The translations under genes were made by a program, and so were the position numbers. From Cryptomeria japonica (taxonomy: Eukaryota > Streptophyta > Pinopsida > Cupressales > Cupressaceae): a stretch of 64,000 nt of DNA. Position 1 is the stretch's first letter. The number at the start of each line of letters is the position of its first letter. The stretch lies in assembly GCF_030272615.1 (NCBI RefSeq), contig NC_081406.1, forward strand, positions 479,224,900-479,288,899, read 5' to 3'. The notes beneath the pieces are model-generated. The model searched no databases. It had not been told where the DNA came from and saw nothing but the letters and a program-made list of their open reading frames with translations. Shown here piece after piece: positions 1 through 10,977 of the stretch.

Positions 1-692
1 ATGAACAAATCATAAAACCCTAGAAATAAGAGGACAAGGAATTAGGTCAAGACAACAAGAAATTAATGTAGGTTCAATCATGATTCTAATTGACAAAGGA
101 CCAATGTTGATAAATGATTGAGATTGGTTGACAAAAATCAATGACAAATTGACCAAGATTGACAAGGAGATCAAATTGATAGGCACCAATTGATGAGGAA
201 CAATGACTAATCAATCCAAATTGACATGGTTGAAAAGGACAAGGATCGATGATGAATCGATCACAAAATGACAAGATTGGCAACGACAAGGATCGATGAT
301 GAATCTATCACAAAATGATGAGATTGACAAGTTGATAATCGCAAATGATTACTAACAAGCTAAAGATGATTGAAAGATTGACAAGAGGACAAAGCCCTAA
401 TTCTATCATTTATTAGGATTGACGATGTCCAAAATGATGATAAATGAGTACGCACCATAATGCGATAGGATAAGATCGACCAAAATCATGACTGAAGATT
501 GCTATCGACAAGACCTAATTTGAAAGCAATAAAAATGAGGAATGTAGAAGAAGGACTTGATGCTCACAAATGATAAAGACCAAGTGCGCAACATAGAAGA
601 AATGTTAATGTGACGCAAGAACCCTAAAATAATGCAATGCGCAAATGTTAAAGTATGACTCCATAAGCATTGACCATTTTTAGATGTCTACA
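1..692 (-). repeat. 3' LTR of G1, partial
   Basis: Matches 16381-17072 over the whole available length with no gap. By hand I count about 33 substitutions, about 26 of them transitions (near 5% divergence). Read on the minus strand the LTR begins TGTAGACATC at 692. The rest of the LTR lies left of the window. Confidence 0.92.
238..330. repeat. 47-bp tandem duplication inside the G1 LTR
   Basis: The segment starting gacaaggatcgatgatgaat occurs at 238 and again at 285, a 47-bp period. The same pair recurs in the other LTR at about 16618 and 16665, so the duplication predates this insertion. Confidence 0.7.
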
Positions 693-706
693 TTTTGCCC
701 CTCTTT
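693..706 (-). other. Polypurine tract of G1
   Basis: On the minus strand AAAGAGGGGCAAAA lies directly before the LTR start TGTAGACATC. A purine run touching the 3' LTR is the plus-strand primer site and fixes the orientation of the element. Two further G-runs on the minus strand lie at about 745-790. Confidence 0.85.
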
Positions 707-1238
707 GAGACAATGTGATTCTAAGCGTTGTTTCAAAGAAAAATAATGAAAATGCCCCAGACAATAACAATGACATATGCATGCCCCCTCGAGGAATTGG
801 CTGGAAAAATCTAGAAAAGAGGCCAAGTGATCAATAAGAATGACAGAAGATGATAGGTTCAAATGGATCAAAAATCGAAGGTTGAATGCACAAAGGACAA
901 GCAGTGGAAGGTGAAAAAGACCATGACCATCATAAGATGGAGAGAATGCACATCCATCTAGGTACTGACAAAGATCTATATAGGAGACAAGGATAAGGAA
1001 AAGAGTTCATTTGCACTAGCCAAAGCGGAGGAGTTGTTGCTCAGGAAAAAGGACCCTTGCAGAGAGATGGTGAACATTCCAATGGTAGATCACCTTGGGG
1101 AATGTGTATGCATCTACAAATGATTGGATGACGCTGGAGCAGCGGTATGTAGCTCAAAAACCCATATGTTCAATTTTATTAATTTTGCTTGATTGCGGGA
1201 CATTGCGAGGCCCACAGGGGAGGGAAAAATGCAAATCT

Positions 1239-1347
1239 ACGCCTATGTGGGTGTATTCTACACCTGTGTAGAGATGTTTTGCACCTATGTAAGGTACACA
1301 GGCACAACTTGATGCTACACAAGCGCAAGACAGTGTGCACAAGCGCA
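1239..1347. repeat. 21-bp-period motif array, inverted then direct
   Basis: Three copies of a CACCTATG-like motif begin near 1240, 1261 and 1282. They are followed by three copies of its reverse complement (CACAGGCACA, CACAAGCGCA twice) at 1297, 1318 and 1338. Spacing is 20-21 bp throughout. The array lies about 230 bp upstream of the antisense plant-mobile-domain gene and matches an array at 15349-15463 of the same element. Confidence 0.75.
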
Positions 1348-1577
1348 ATTGTGCACTTATGACTCTAGTTTGGCCGAAAGCAGCGCGCAGATGATCCTGA
1401 AAAGAGGGATAAGGGTAGGATAGGTCAAAAATAGATAAGAAAACCTTGATTGGTGCATGAAACAAGGAAATACAGCCCTGAGGAAAAAAAAACCTAAAAC
1501 TGACAAATTGTGCCCCAATTGTGATGTAGAGTCGACAGTATCCATTGATCACGCGGTAGAACAAACCTGACTACTTC

Positions 1578-3450
1578 ATGTTGCGATACAGACTCAGGAG
1601 TACTAACAAAGACACATTAGCAGGACTTGGATTATACTACATTACGTACATGCCCAAGATTAGGGCAAACACAAGACTTCTCACCGCATTGGCAGAGCAA
1701 TGGCATTCAGAGACTTCCTCTTTCCATCTTCCGACTGGAGAGGCGACTGTGACACTAGAGGATGTGTGGCGTTTCCTCCACATTCTAATTTATGGGGAGA
1801 TGCTAGTGTATGACCCAGTGATAGGGAGAGACTCTTTGTGCAGATGATTTGAGTGCGACATAGATGACCTTGATATCATAGAGAGGGAGATCCGCTGGGA
1901 GACCATGGCAGTAGAGTATGATCAGCGATATGTGGTGATAGCAGTGGTTATGGCATGCCTATTAGTAGGTGACAGACAAGGACATGGATTCCCTATTGGA
2001 TGGGGAAGAGTGCTAGAGCAGATGGCGACAGAGGGGACTGTATACGCATGGGGACCATGTGTGCTTGCCATGCTATATTTTTAGTTGCATCAGATAGCAT
2101 ATCAGAGGGTATAGACTTTGAGCTGTGGGGTCACACTTTTATAGGTATGGGCATTTGAGAACATAGCCATATGTCAGCCGATTGCAGAGAGATAGGTAGT
2201 ACCACATCGACCATATGTGTACTGCTATGGGGGAGCACTGAGATAGGGTCCATTCGGATACATATTGTATTGGCGACATGAGCTAGACAGGTTGAGAGAT
2301 TTCACATGGAGGCCATATCATGATTGCCCTAGATGGTCAGATGATGGCAATGAGGTACCATATTGCAGAAAGGAGAGATACCTAATTGGGTGATTAGTGA
2401 ATCACTAGAGAGTGATTGAGATGTATCTTCCAAAGAGAGTCAGACAACAGTTTGGAGAGAGGTAGGCTGTACCAATAGGGACTGCACACTTTGCCCGATC
2501 CCATAGAGAGACAAGTCAGTGGGGGAGGATGATTCAGCCACACATAGCATATGTTGACTTCATATAGCTACAACAGAGATAGTGGGATTGGAGATCTGAT
2601 GTTGTAGATGTTGGGATGATAGAGGAGTATGAGCGATGGTTTGCATGATAGCGGCCAGTGCCATTGATGGATCCTGATATTCTGGTACCTAGGAGATAGG
2701 AGGACTTCCCACTTGTGGAGAGGAGGAGGATGACGATGAGGGAGAGGAGGAGGGAGATGATGAGGAGGGAGGGGAGATGATGAGGAGGGAGATGATGAGG
2801 ATGAGGGGGATGAGGAGGCTAAGGAGGACAATGAGGGAGAGGAGAGTCCTAGGTGCATGCAGAGAGATGAGCCAGATCTAGCAGATCATGAGTCATTGTA
2901 GGATATACCCATAGGGTAAGAGATAGCTAGCATAGAGGAGACGCATATATGTAGGGCCACCATAGCGAGTCAGCATGATTACATTGCTACATTAGAGAGA
3001 CAGAATGCTATCTTGAGGACAGAGCAGGATCAGTGGAGAGTAGAGCAAGAGTAGTGGTCAACTGAGAGGGATAGGTACAAAGCAGAGATAGCTAGGCTGA
3101 CAGTGGCTTGAGATACAGTGATAGCCTAGGCACAGCAAGCAGAGAAGAGAGTGACTGAGTATGTTGGGTCGATTAGGGATGCTAGTTCGCGTGAGATGGC
3201 ACAAATGTTATTAGAGGTAGGAGATGAGATGCGCCATTTGAGGACTTTATATGAGAGTGCAGTTCCACCAGATCAGAGAGCAGCGTCATATTGGTCACAA
3301 TCGAGGATAGAGAGTAGGCCATGCTCTCGGAGGTCAGTGAGTAGCATGGGGGTGAGTGGACCTATGAGACCACCATAGCCAGGACCAGGGATAGGAGGGG
3401 CTTCATCCTTGAGACATGGCAGGGATGAGGAGGACAGAGGGAGCACCTAG
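1578..3450 (+). pseudogene. Antisense plant-mobile-domain (PMD) gene of the Tat element, decayed
   Basis: Translation from ATG 1578 gives a recognisable plant mobile domain: TRLLTALAEQWHSET, FHLPTGEATVTLEDVW and GHGFPIGWGR, then a long stretch ending near 2700. Next come an acidic Glu/Asp-rich stretch (about 2715-2850) and a coiled coil (about 2980-3270) up to TAG at 3448. Known PMD proteins (MAIN/MAIL1 type) act in plant gene silencing and development, and Tat-lineage elements are known to carry such an ORF antisense to gag-pol; any role here is inferred. The frame is interrupted many times, mostly TAG or TGA where the context suggests CAG, CGA or TGG, plus shifts in the purine tract. A similar but diverged copy lies at 58772. 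Confidence 0.8.
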
Positions 3451-5311
3451 TGATAGAGGCACATGCTCCTTATGACAGAGACATATATAGTTTGACATTA
3501 TGTACTTAGCCTGTGGGCCATACGTAGGACAGAGAGTCCAATTTTGTACTCCGATATTTTTTTTATTTTTATTTTTTGATATATGATATGATATGCAACT
3601 ATATGATGGGATGCAATGTGTTATGGCTTATGTTTACTTTCCATGTATGGATGTCTTATGCACTATCTATGTACTATCTTTGGAACATGTATGAATGTTG
3701 TTTATGTTTATGATGATTTTATAAGATGAAATGGATAAAATGCTTTGTATGGGCTTGATATAATGCAAATGTACAAACCAATGAATGCAGGATGCAGCTT
3801 AATTTTTTTTTTTGGGAGATCGGGGAACTAGATAGAATGGACTGCCAAGACTGATGGAAGAAATGTTAGTAAGAAGAAATTAGATAGAGGACAGTTAGAG
3901 ATGAAGGAAAAATTGCTTTCACAAATGCACATAAGTAGGTGAGAACCTTTATTAATTGTAGCAAAGCGAATGCAGAGCATCATGGCATTGAAGGCCAGAG
4001 CTACAATGCAACCCCTTTTGCAAAAGACAGACACATCACACACAAGGAATGAGTGAAGCATCCTAGGGTGCATACATCAAGGGTCGAGGTATATGCAGCT
4101 TTCACAAAGTGAACGTACTTATCACAGACACCCAATGATATAGTTGCCCCAGTTTGTGACAAACATTCCACAAATAGTAAACACAACAAAAAAAGGGAAA
4201 GGGACCATGAACCATCCCGGTCACTCTAAATCACTCAGTGACATCATCGAGCAACATAGGAACATGATCGAAGCCAAAGATAAATCAGTAAAAAGATAAG
4301 ATGCACAAATTCAACCAAGTCAAACAAACAGTCTGATCATCATTGTCAAAAGTGGAAAACAAGAATGATCATGTTGTCTGGTTTCAGGGCATGTGGTACC
4401 CCGTCGAAGACAGGACACAGTTTGGTTTCGAGTATACCACACCTTGTATAAGACCCATGATAATGTTGACAAGGACCAATGGTAATGTTGATGCTATTTT
4501 AATTGATGTGACAACTGTGATCAAGTTGAATGCTTGCTTGGTCGAACAGTTTATCTGTTAATGCGTGATTTCATTAAAGCACAATGTTTGATTGATTGTC
4601 ATTGGATGTATGCACAGTGATCTGTCTATGCACAAAGGGGACCATTTATTGACAAAATGCAAAATGCCAAAGAAATTGTTTTTAGATTTTGATGTTTTTC
4701 ACTTTGTAGTAATTTCAAGTTTTTTACAATTTTTTTGTTCAGTTTTCAGGACTTTATTTGACTTTTTACGGATTTTTTCAAGACATTATTTGATTTTTAG
4801 GGATTTTTTCAGGACATTATATGATAAGAAAGCTCCAATCTGCATGCAGCAATAACTCTAGTAATTGATCATCACAAGGGGCGCGCACCCAATGAAAATT
4901 TGAAAGACATATACAGTGACCAATACCAAAACATATGCACAAGGACTGGAAACCTGAGTATGCAAGTCAATGATGTTGACCAATCACAGGCCTGGAATAG
5001 AACATTGGGTCAAGGCAAGGATAATCATGCTAAACCTGTGGGGGGGGAAAGTACAGCTAGGAGTCATGATAGATAAAAAAGCAATAGTCTTTTACACATG
5101 GTGCCTGTTTGCCAGGTTTCACCATGGTACTTTCCCAAAGCGCCTGTTTGCCAAGTTTTCACTAAAGGGCGAATTATTTTTCTTTACTTACTTTTTTTTT
5201 TGTTCTTTTCAATTTTTCACTTTTTTTATTTTTTTGTATTTTTGAGCTTTTGATTTTTTATTTATTTATTTATTTTTTCAGTATCATATTGAAGAACTGC
5301 TGACAGAAAAA
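3451..5311. other. Spacer between integrase and PMD gene of G1
   Basis: No convincing gene. The stretch contains short low-complexity tracts and a T-rich run at about 5165-5280. On the opposite strand that run is A-rich, just after the integrase stop. A phrase around 5100-5170 (caccatggtactttcccaa) resembles 20475-20505, suggesting related Tat DNA there. Confidence 0.5.
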
Positions 5312-6363
5312 CTATGCCCAGTACTTTTGAAGGTGCATGCTATTTATAGGATCTGACAGAGGTTCACCATCTGGGGTTGCAAGTTGATATGCCCCTGAAC
5401 CATAGGCTGCAGTAACTATGAAAGGCCCAACCCAATTAGGCTCAAATTTTCCTTTGATGATGTCAGTAGATTGTGTATTCTTCGGGTTCACCTTTAGGAC
5501 CAAATCTCCCACTTCAAAGTGTCGCCCTTTGACCTTCTTATTATAAGAGCGACAGAGATCGTTTTGATATGCTTGCAAATGTGTCAGGGCTGTATGACAT
5601 TTCTCATCTAACATCTCAAGCTAATGCAGCCTAGAGACTCTATTCATCTTATCATCAATCAAATGTTACAGGGAAACATGCAAAGAGGGAATTTCCACTT
5701 CCAAGGGTAAAATGGCTTCTGCACCATACACCAAGGAATAAGGTGTTGCGTTAGTAGGTGTGCGGATGGAAGTGCGATAAGCCCATAGTGTTGGATTCAA
5801 CTGTACATGCCAATCTCGACCAGCGTCATTGACAACCTTTTTCAAGATCTTAATGATGGTTTTATTTGATGCTTCGGCTTGACCATTACTTTGTGGATAG
5901 TAAGGATTGGAGAAACGGTGTTGGATGCAAAACTTTTGATAGAGTTCCTTGACATCTTTATTTTTGAATGGATGGCCATTATCTGTGACTATTGCAAGGG
6001 GAACCCCATATCTGCATATGATATAATTCAATAGAAACTTTGAAATTTGAACACCAGTGATATAGGTCATAGGGATAGCCTCGATCCATTTTGTAAAGTA
6101 TTATGTGGCTGTGATGATGAATTTGTGTTTGTTTGCAGATGTAGGGTGAATCTTCCCAATAAGATCCAATACCCATTGAGAAAAGGGCCATGGAGATATG
6201 ACAGAGTGAAGTTCTTGAGCTGGTGCATGAATGTAATTTCTGTGTATTTGACATTTGTAGCATTTCTTGACAAAATCATGAGCATCCTTTTCCGTGGTGG
6301 GCCAATAATATCCAGCACAAACCAACATTTTAGCTAGACTCGGACATTGAAATGGCCCCCACA
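5312..6363 (-). pseudogene. G1 integrase
   Basis: Read leftward from about 6363. The zinc-binding part has GGHF (end of the preceding frame) and CYKCQIH. The catalytic core shows the DDE triad in WVLDLIGK (D), IVTDNGHPF (D) and NGQAEASNKT (E). The C-terminal region has the GDLVLKV and GPFIV motifs usual in Gypsy integrases and ends at TAG 5314-5312. Damage: a one-base frameshift at about 6345-6360 separates it from the RNase H frame, with stops at 6101 (TAA), 5666 (TAA) and 5621 (TAG). It would have inserted the element cDNA. Gypsy type is certain and inactivity is clear. Confidence 0.88.
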
Positions 6364-7272
6364 TATACCATCATAAACCTCGCGTAAAGCCATTTGTGCC
6401 TCATCAGAATCCAAACACCTGAGGAGGGTGTGGTCAAAGGAACGACGGTAAAGGGTGTCTACGATGATGACATATTTGGCAGTTTGGCATATGAAGGCTT
6501 GACGTTGGTTAGAGGAAAGGTTAGGTGGTAAGGTTTGGGATTTCAAATACTGATAGATGTCATTGTACCATGGGGAATTAGGACCAACAAGAACACACAT
6601 CACATCTACTGTCAAAATTTCAAAAGAAGGCACCAACAACTGTTCGACCAAAAATTCACATCTGTCCATATTGTGGGGCATATTTAACATGGAAGCAATA
6701 GTTGCCATAGCATCTGTTGACTTGTTTTGAATTCTCGGAACTTGACTGAAATGGATATCAGTAAATTTTGTCTTGAATAAATCCACCATATGCTTGTAGG
6801 GAAGAAGCTTTTCATCTTTTGTTTCATAGTCATCATTCACTTGACAGATGACTAACTGGGAATCTCCATAGACTTGCAAATGTGTAATGTTCCATTGGAT
6901 TGCTATTCTGAGTCCTATGACCAAAGCTTCATATTCTGCAATATTATTGGTGCAATGGAAAGTGATCCTATATGACTTTGGGATAGCATCTCCTTCAGGG
7001 GTGACAAACAATATACCTACTCTTGAGCCATACTTTGTGTGAGATCCATCAAAGTATAATTGCCATTCCTTAGAAGAAGTAAGAGCAAATACTGATTCAT
7101 CAGGGAAATCAGTCAACATTGGATGATCATCATGAATAGGTGCCTCTGCAAGCTGATCTTCTATGATTTGTCCTTTTGTTGCCTTTCTCTCAATGTAATC
7201 AATATCAAACTCACTTAGGATCATAACCCACTTTGCCAGGCAACCTGTCAAAGCTGCCCTACTAAGCAATTA
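6334..7272 (-). pseudogene. G1 second (archaeal-type) RNase H domain
   Basis: The frame continues directly from the RT/RNase H segment after a TAA at 7272-7270. It contains LYFDGSHTKYG, NIAEYEALVIGLR and VYGDSQLVICQV, which carry the acidic residues (D, E, D) of a class I RNase H fold, and a later D in NKSTDAMA. A second RNase H following the usual Gypsy one is a recognised mark of the Tat lineage. The end of the frame includes ICGGHF, the start of the integrase zinc finger, then runs out at TAG 6336-6334 after the frameshift. Confidence 0.85.
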
Positions 7273-8970
7273 TTTCAAGGGATCAATTTTTGCAACTAGC
7301 AATGTCTGATGATTTAACATATAGTGTCGAAACTTCTGTGTTGCAAATACCACTGCTAAACATGCCCGTTCAATAGTTGAATAATTCAGATCATAGCCCA
7401 CTAGTATCTGACTGATATAATAAATAGCCCGTTCTTTGCCTTTCTCATCTTGTTGGGCTAAGAGAGCTCCCAGTGTCGTTTTAGTTGTAGAGATATACAA
7501 TATGAATGACTTCCCTGCTATAGGAGGCATTAGAATAGGTGGCGACATCAGATAATCCTTGAGAGTTTGAAATGTTGATTGACATTGCTCAGTCCATTTA
7601 AAAGTGACACCTTTATGCAATAAATGTTGGAAGGGATGACATTTGTCTGCCAAGTGAGCTATAAACCGGCGGATTGACTGTAACTTCCCTTGCAGACTTC
7701 TTAGTTGACGAAGATTGGAAGGAGGAGGCATATCCATTATTGCTTTAACTTTTTCTGGGTCTACTTCTATGCCTCTGTGAGAAACAATGTACCCTAATAA
7801 TTTGTCAGCTGTGACACCAAAAACACATTTTTTTGGGTTGAGTCTGACCTTGTAGGTTTCCATTCGATCAAAGATTGGGCCAAGGATGGCTAGATGACTA
7901 TCTCTTGTGATAGATTTGCATAATAGGTCATCAACATAGTCTTCCATCAAAGTATGCATAAAATCATGGAAAATTGTTGTCATAGCTCTTTGATATGTTG
8001 CTCCAGCATTTTTAAGGCCAAAGGGTATCACATTCCAGTAGTAGGTACCCCAAGCACATGTGAATGTAGTCTTATGTTGATCTTCAGGAGTAATGTAAAT
8101 TTGATTATATCCGGAAAAACCATCCATCAATGATAGCATCTCATATCCGACAGTCATGTCAACTATGATGTCTATATTCGGTAGTGGAAAGTCATGTTTA
8201 GGGCATGCTTTATTGAGATCCCTAAAATCCGTATAGATTCTGATGCCCCCAGCTACTTTGCTAACTGGTACCAAATTTGAAATCTAATCTGCATAATCAA
8301 TTGGTCTGATAAAGCCCACATCTAATAATTTTTTGAGTTCTACTTTGACTAAGAGAGCCACCTAGGGATGCATCATTCTGAGTTTTTGTTTGATAGGCTT
8401 GGCATCTAGTTTTAATGGCAACTGATGAAGGACTAATTCTGGATCAAGGTCGGGCATATCTGCATAAGACCATGCAAAACTGATCTTCTTCTTGAGAAAG
8501 AAATTGACAAAATCTATCTTTTCTTGTTTTGATAGAGAAGCAGTGAAATGAATGACCTTAGGGTTGTCAGGTGTACCCAAATTTATCTCTTCGGTCATTT
8601 CCACAAGCAATGTTGATTTATCCTGACTTGATGAGGGTATGTCCAATCTTCCACCTTTGGGTGCCTCAAAGAGGTTTTCACCTACAGGTATGTCTTTTAT
8701 TTTTACCTTTCCATGATCAGAGAGTGCCTTACGGTTTTCACTCAAAGACCCATTCTTTTGAGTTTTTACTTTTTCTTTTTCTTTTTCATTTTTATGACTA
8801 GAAGATGGAGTTGACTCCCCAAAATATGCTATGGAATCTAAATCAATAGCAAACCCGGCCTTATGATCACCTTGTGGTATGCCTTCCCATAGTCCAAGGA
8901 ATTCTACAGTTGCTTCGTCATTTTGAAAACAATCCAATTTGAGTGGTTCTTGTTGGTCATGTTGGATAAG
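7273..8970 (-). pseudogene. G1 reverse transcriptase and RNase H
   Basis: From the linker after TAG 8973 the frame reads FAWSYADMPDLDPELVLHQL (RT entry), GGIRIYTDFRDLNKACPK, SLMDGFSGYNQI, FGLKNAGATYQRAM, and YVDDLL with both catalytic Asp, then the RNase H connection with FILYISTTKTTLGALLAQ and HYMLNHQTLLVAKIDPLK. It would copy genomic RNA into cDNA. The expected Asp of the first RNase H is replaced (ILYIS where ILYLD or similar is usual), so even the full-length protein may have lacked that activity. In-frame stops: TAG 8362 and TAG 8284 (contexts fit former Trp) and TAA 7270. No frameshift within the segment. Confidence 0.9.
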
Positions 8971-10977
8971 CTATGGATAGACAATGGGCATGTCATCATC
9001 AGTTTCAGGGAGAGTTAGGGCCGAGATGGTAAGGATAAAAATGTCCATGGTATCACTGTCTGAACTACTCATATCTGATTTGGAACTTGGGTCCCAGAAT
9101 GACTCTATCCAAGCATTAGGACATGTTTTGAGAGGGGGAGTTATTTCATGTTTGTCTTCCATGGGCAAATCATCAGGGTCAAGGAAAACATTTTCAAGGG
9201 CATAGGAGCTCGAAGAAAAGGAACTCCACTCCCATTCATTGGAATCAGTTTCAAGTTGGATATCCTTAGGTGTTGTTTCATCACCAGAGTCATGCCCCTT
9301 TACACACGTGGTCACTTTGGTAGATGAGGTTCCAATTTGCAATGGTACAAAACCTAACCCTAAAGTTGGATGTCGCATCTTAGGTATAATAGGTTCTACT
9401 CTTCCTTTCTTGTTAGGGCCCAAACCACTGCAGCCATCATATCCCTTTTTCTGTATTATAGTCAACCCTTTTCCATACCGCTTCACTGGAAATTTGATAG
9501 GTGGTGTATCAGTTTGATCCTTATAAATCCAATCTATTACATCATCATCTAAAGTTTCCTTGTTAAGTTCACCCCATTTTGTAAATGTAGTGGGGGGTTG
9601 ATATTGAATGACTGTCTTAGGTTCCTTTTGCAACAAATGTGGTTTGCCATGTGATTTTGGAGATATTGGTAAATTCCCAATGAGGAATGTTTGAGCCATT
9701 GAATACTCTCCACATCCTTGGTCTTGTATCTTCAATTTTCCTTTGACAACATCTAACAACTTATTAGGATCCACATAATTATGTGAGTGGACCTCTCTAT
9801 TGACTGGGACTTGTTGCTGTAGAGAATCATTTAGATTAGCACAAAATTGAAATGGATTATGATCTCTTGGAATTGTTATCTCAGTCCCATTGTAAGGATA
9901 TTTTAAACACTGATGATAAGTAGATGGAATTGCTTTCATTACATGGATCCACAGATGGCCAAGAATCATATTGTAAGGGAGATCGAGGTCTAGGACCTAC
10001 AGGAAAGTGTTTTTTGTCACTGGACCTACTCTGATAGGCAATGAAATTACCCCTTTAGATGGGCGCTCATCATCATCATATGCTTTGATTGTTATTCTTT
10101 TGGAAGAATCAATGTCATTTTCTGTATAACCAAGACCGATGACTACTCTCAAGGTACAGATGTTAAGACCTGCTCCACCATCTATCAAGACTCATCGGAT
10201 CTTCCAATTATGGACAAAGACTTCAAGATGTAAAGGATCATTATGAGGGAGCTTATTAGGGGAAATATCATTATCAGAAAAGGCAACGTGTTGGGAAACA
10301 GCGAGATGTCCAATTCGGGCTTGAAACTGGTCAACATCAATGTTTGTCAGGATGGTGGACTCAGTTAAAGCTTTATCTAGGACTGCGCGATGCATAGGGG
10401 ACATTTTCAACAACTCAAGAATTGATATTTGTGCAGGTGTCTTTCCCAGATGATCTAGGAGATTATACTGACTCATAGGAGTTGATTTGGGAGGAATTGC
10501 AGGAGCTCCTTTCAGGACTATTTTGGATCGACGAGTGGTGACTGCGCAAGAAATACCTTGTCCCTTTATTCTTATGGTGGAAACATACTCATTTGATGCT
10601 CGAAAACAATTGATGACATTGTTATAACTAGTATTTGCATAATTAAGATTCACTGTTTGGGTAGAGTTTGAAGAAGATGCTTTGCCCTTGTCATGATCAA
10701 GCAAAGGATTTTTGAAAATTGTATGATTAGTGTTAGAGGTCGCGTTGGGTGGGTCTACCTCAATTACTCCTTGATCTAACAAGTCTTGAATCATATGTTT
10801 CAATTGAAAACATGATGTGGTTTTATGTCCTTTTGACCAATGGTATTCACAATATGCATTATCATTCCACCAATGCGGCTTTACCAATGGTTCTTCCTTG
10901 ACATCTGGTAACTTGATAAAATTTGCTTGTATCAATTGTTTCATTATTGATTCAATAGGCTCTCCCAATGGCATAAA
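8971..10977 (-). pseudogene. G1 nucleocapsid-like, protease and G-patch-like region
   Basis: The segment starts FMPLGEPIESIMKQLIQANF, then CEYHWSKGHKTTSC, a Cys/His-poor relative of a nucleocapsid knuckle common in Tat gag. The aspartic protease reads VLIDGGAGLNI (D-G-G in place of D-S/T-G) at about 10180 and MILGHLWIH at about 9965. It is followed by a G-patch-like glycine motif (GKGLTIIQKKGYDG..GLGPNKKG) at about 9380-9480. Stops at 10978 (TAG), 10192 (TGA), 9997 (TAG) and 8971 (TAG); all stay in the gag-pol register. The protease would cleave the polyprotein, and the G-patch probably binds nucleic acid (inference). Confidence 0.8.

Noticed and set aside
2568-2858. Minus-strand Ser/Pro-rich frame
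   Set aside because: Shadow of the acidic region of the antisense PMD gene.
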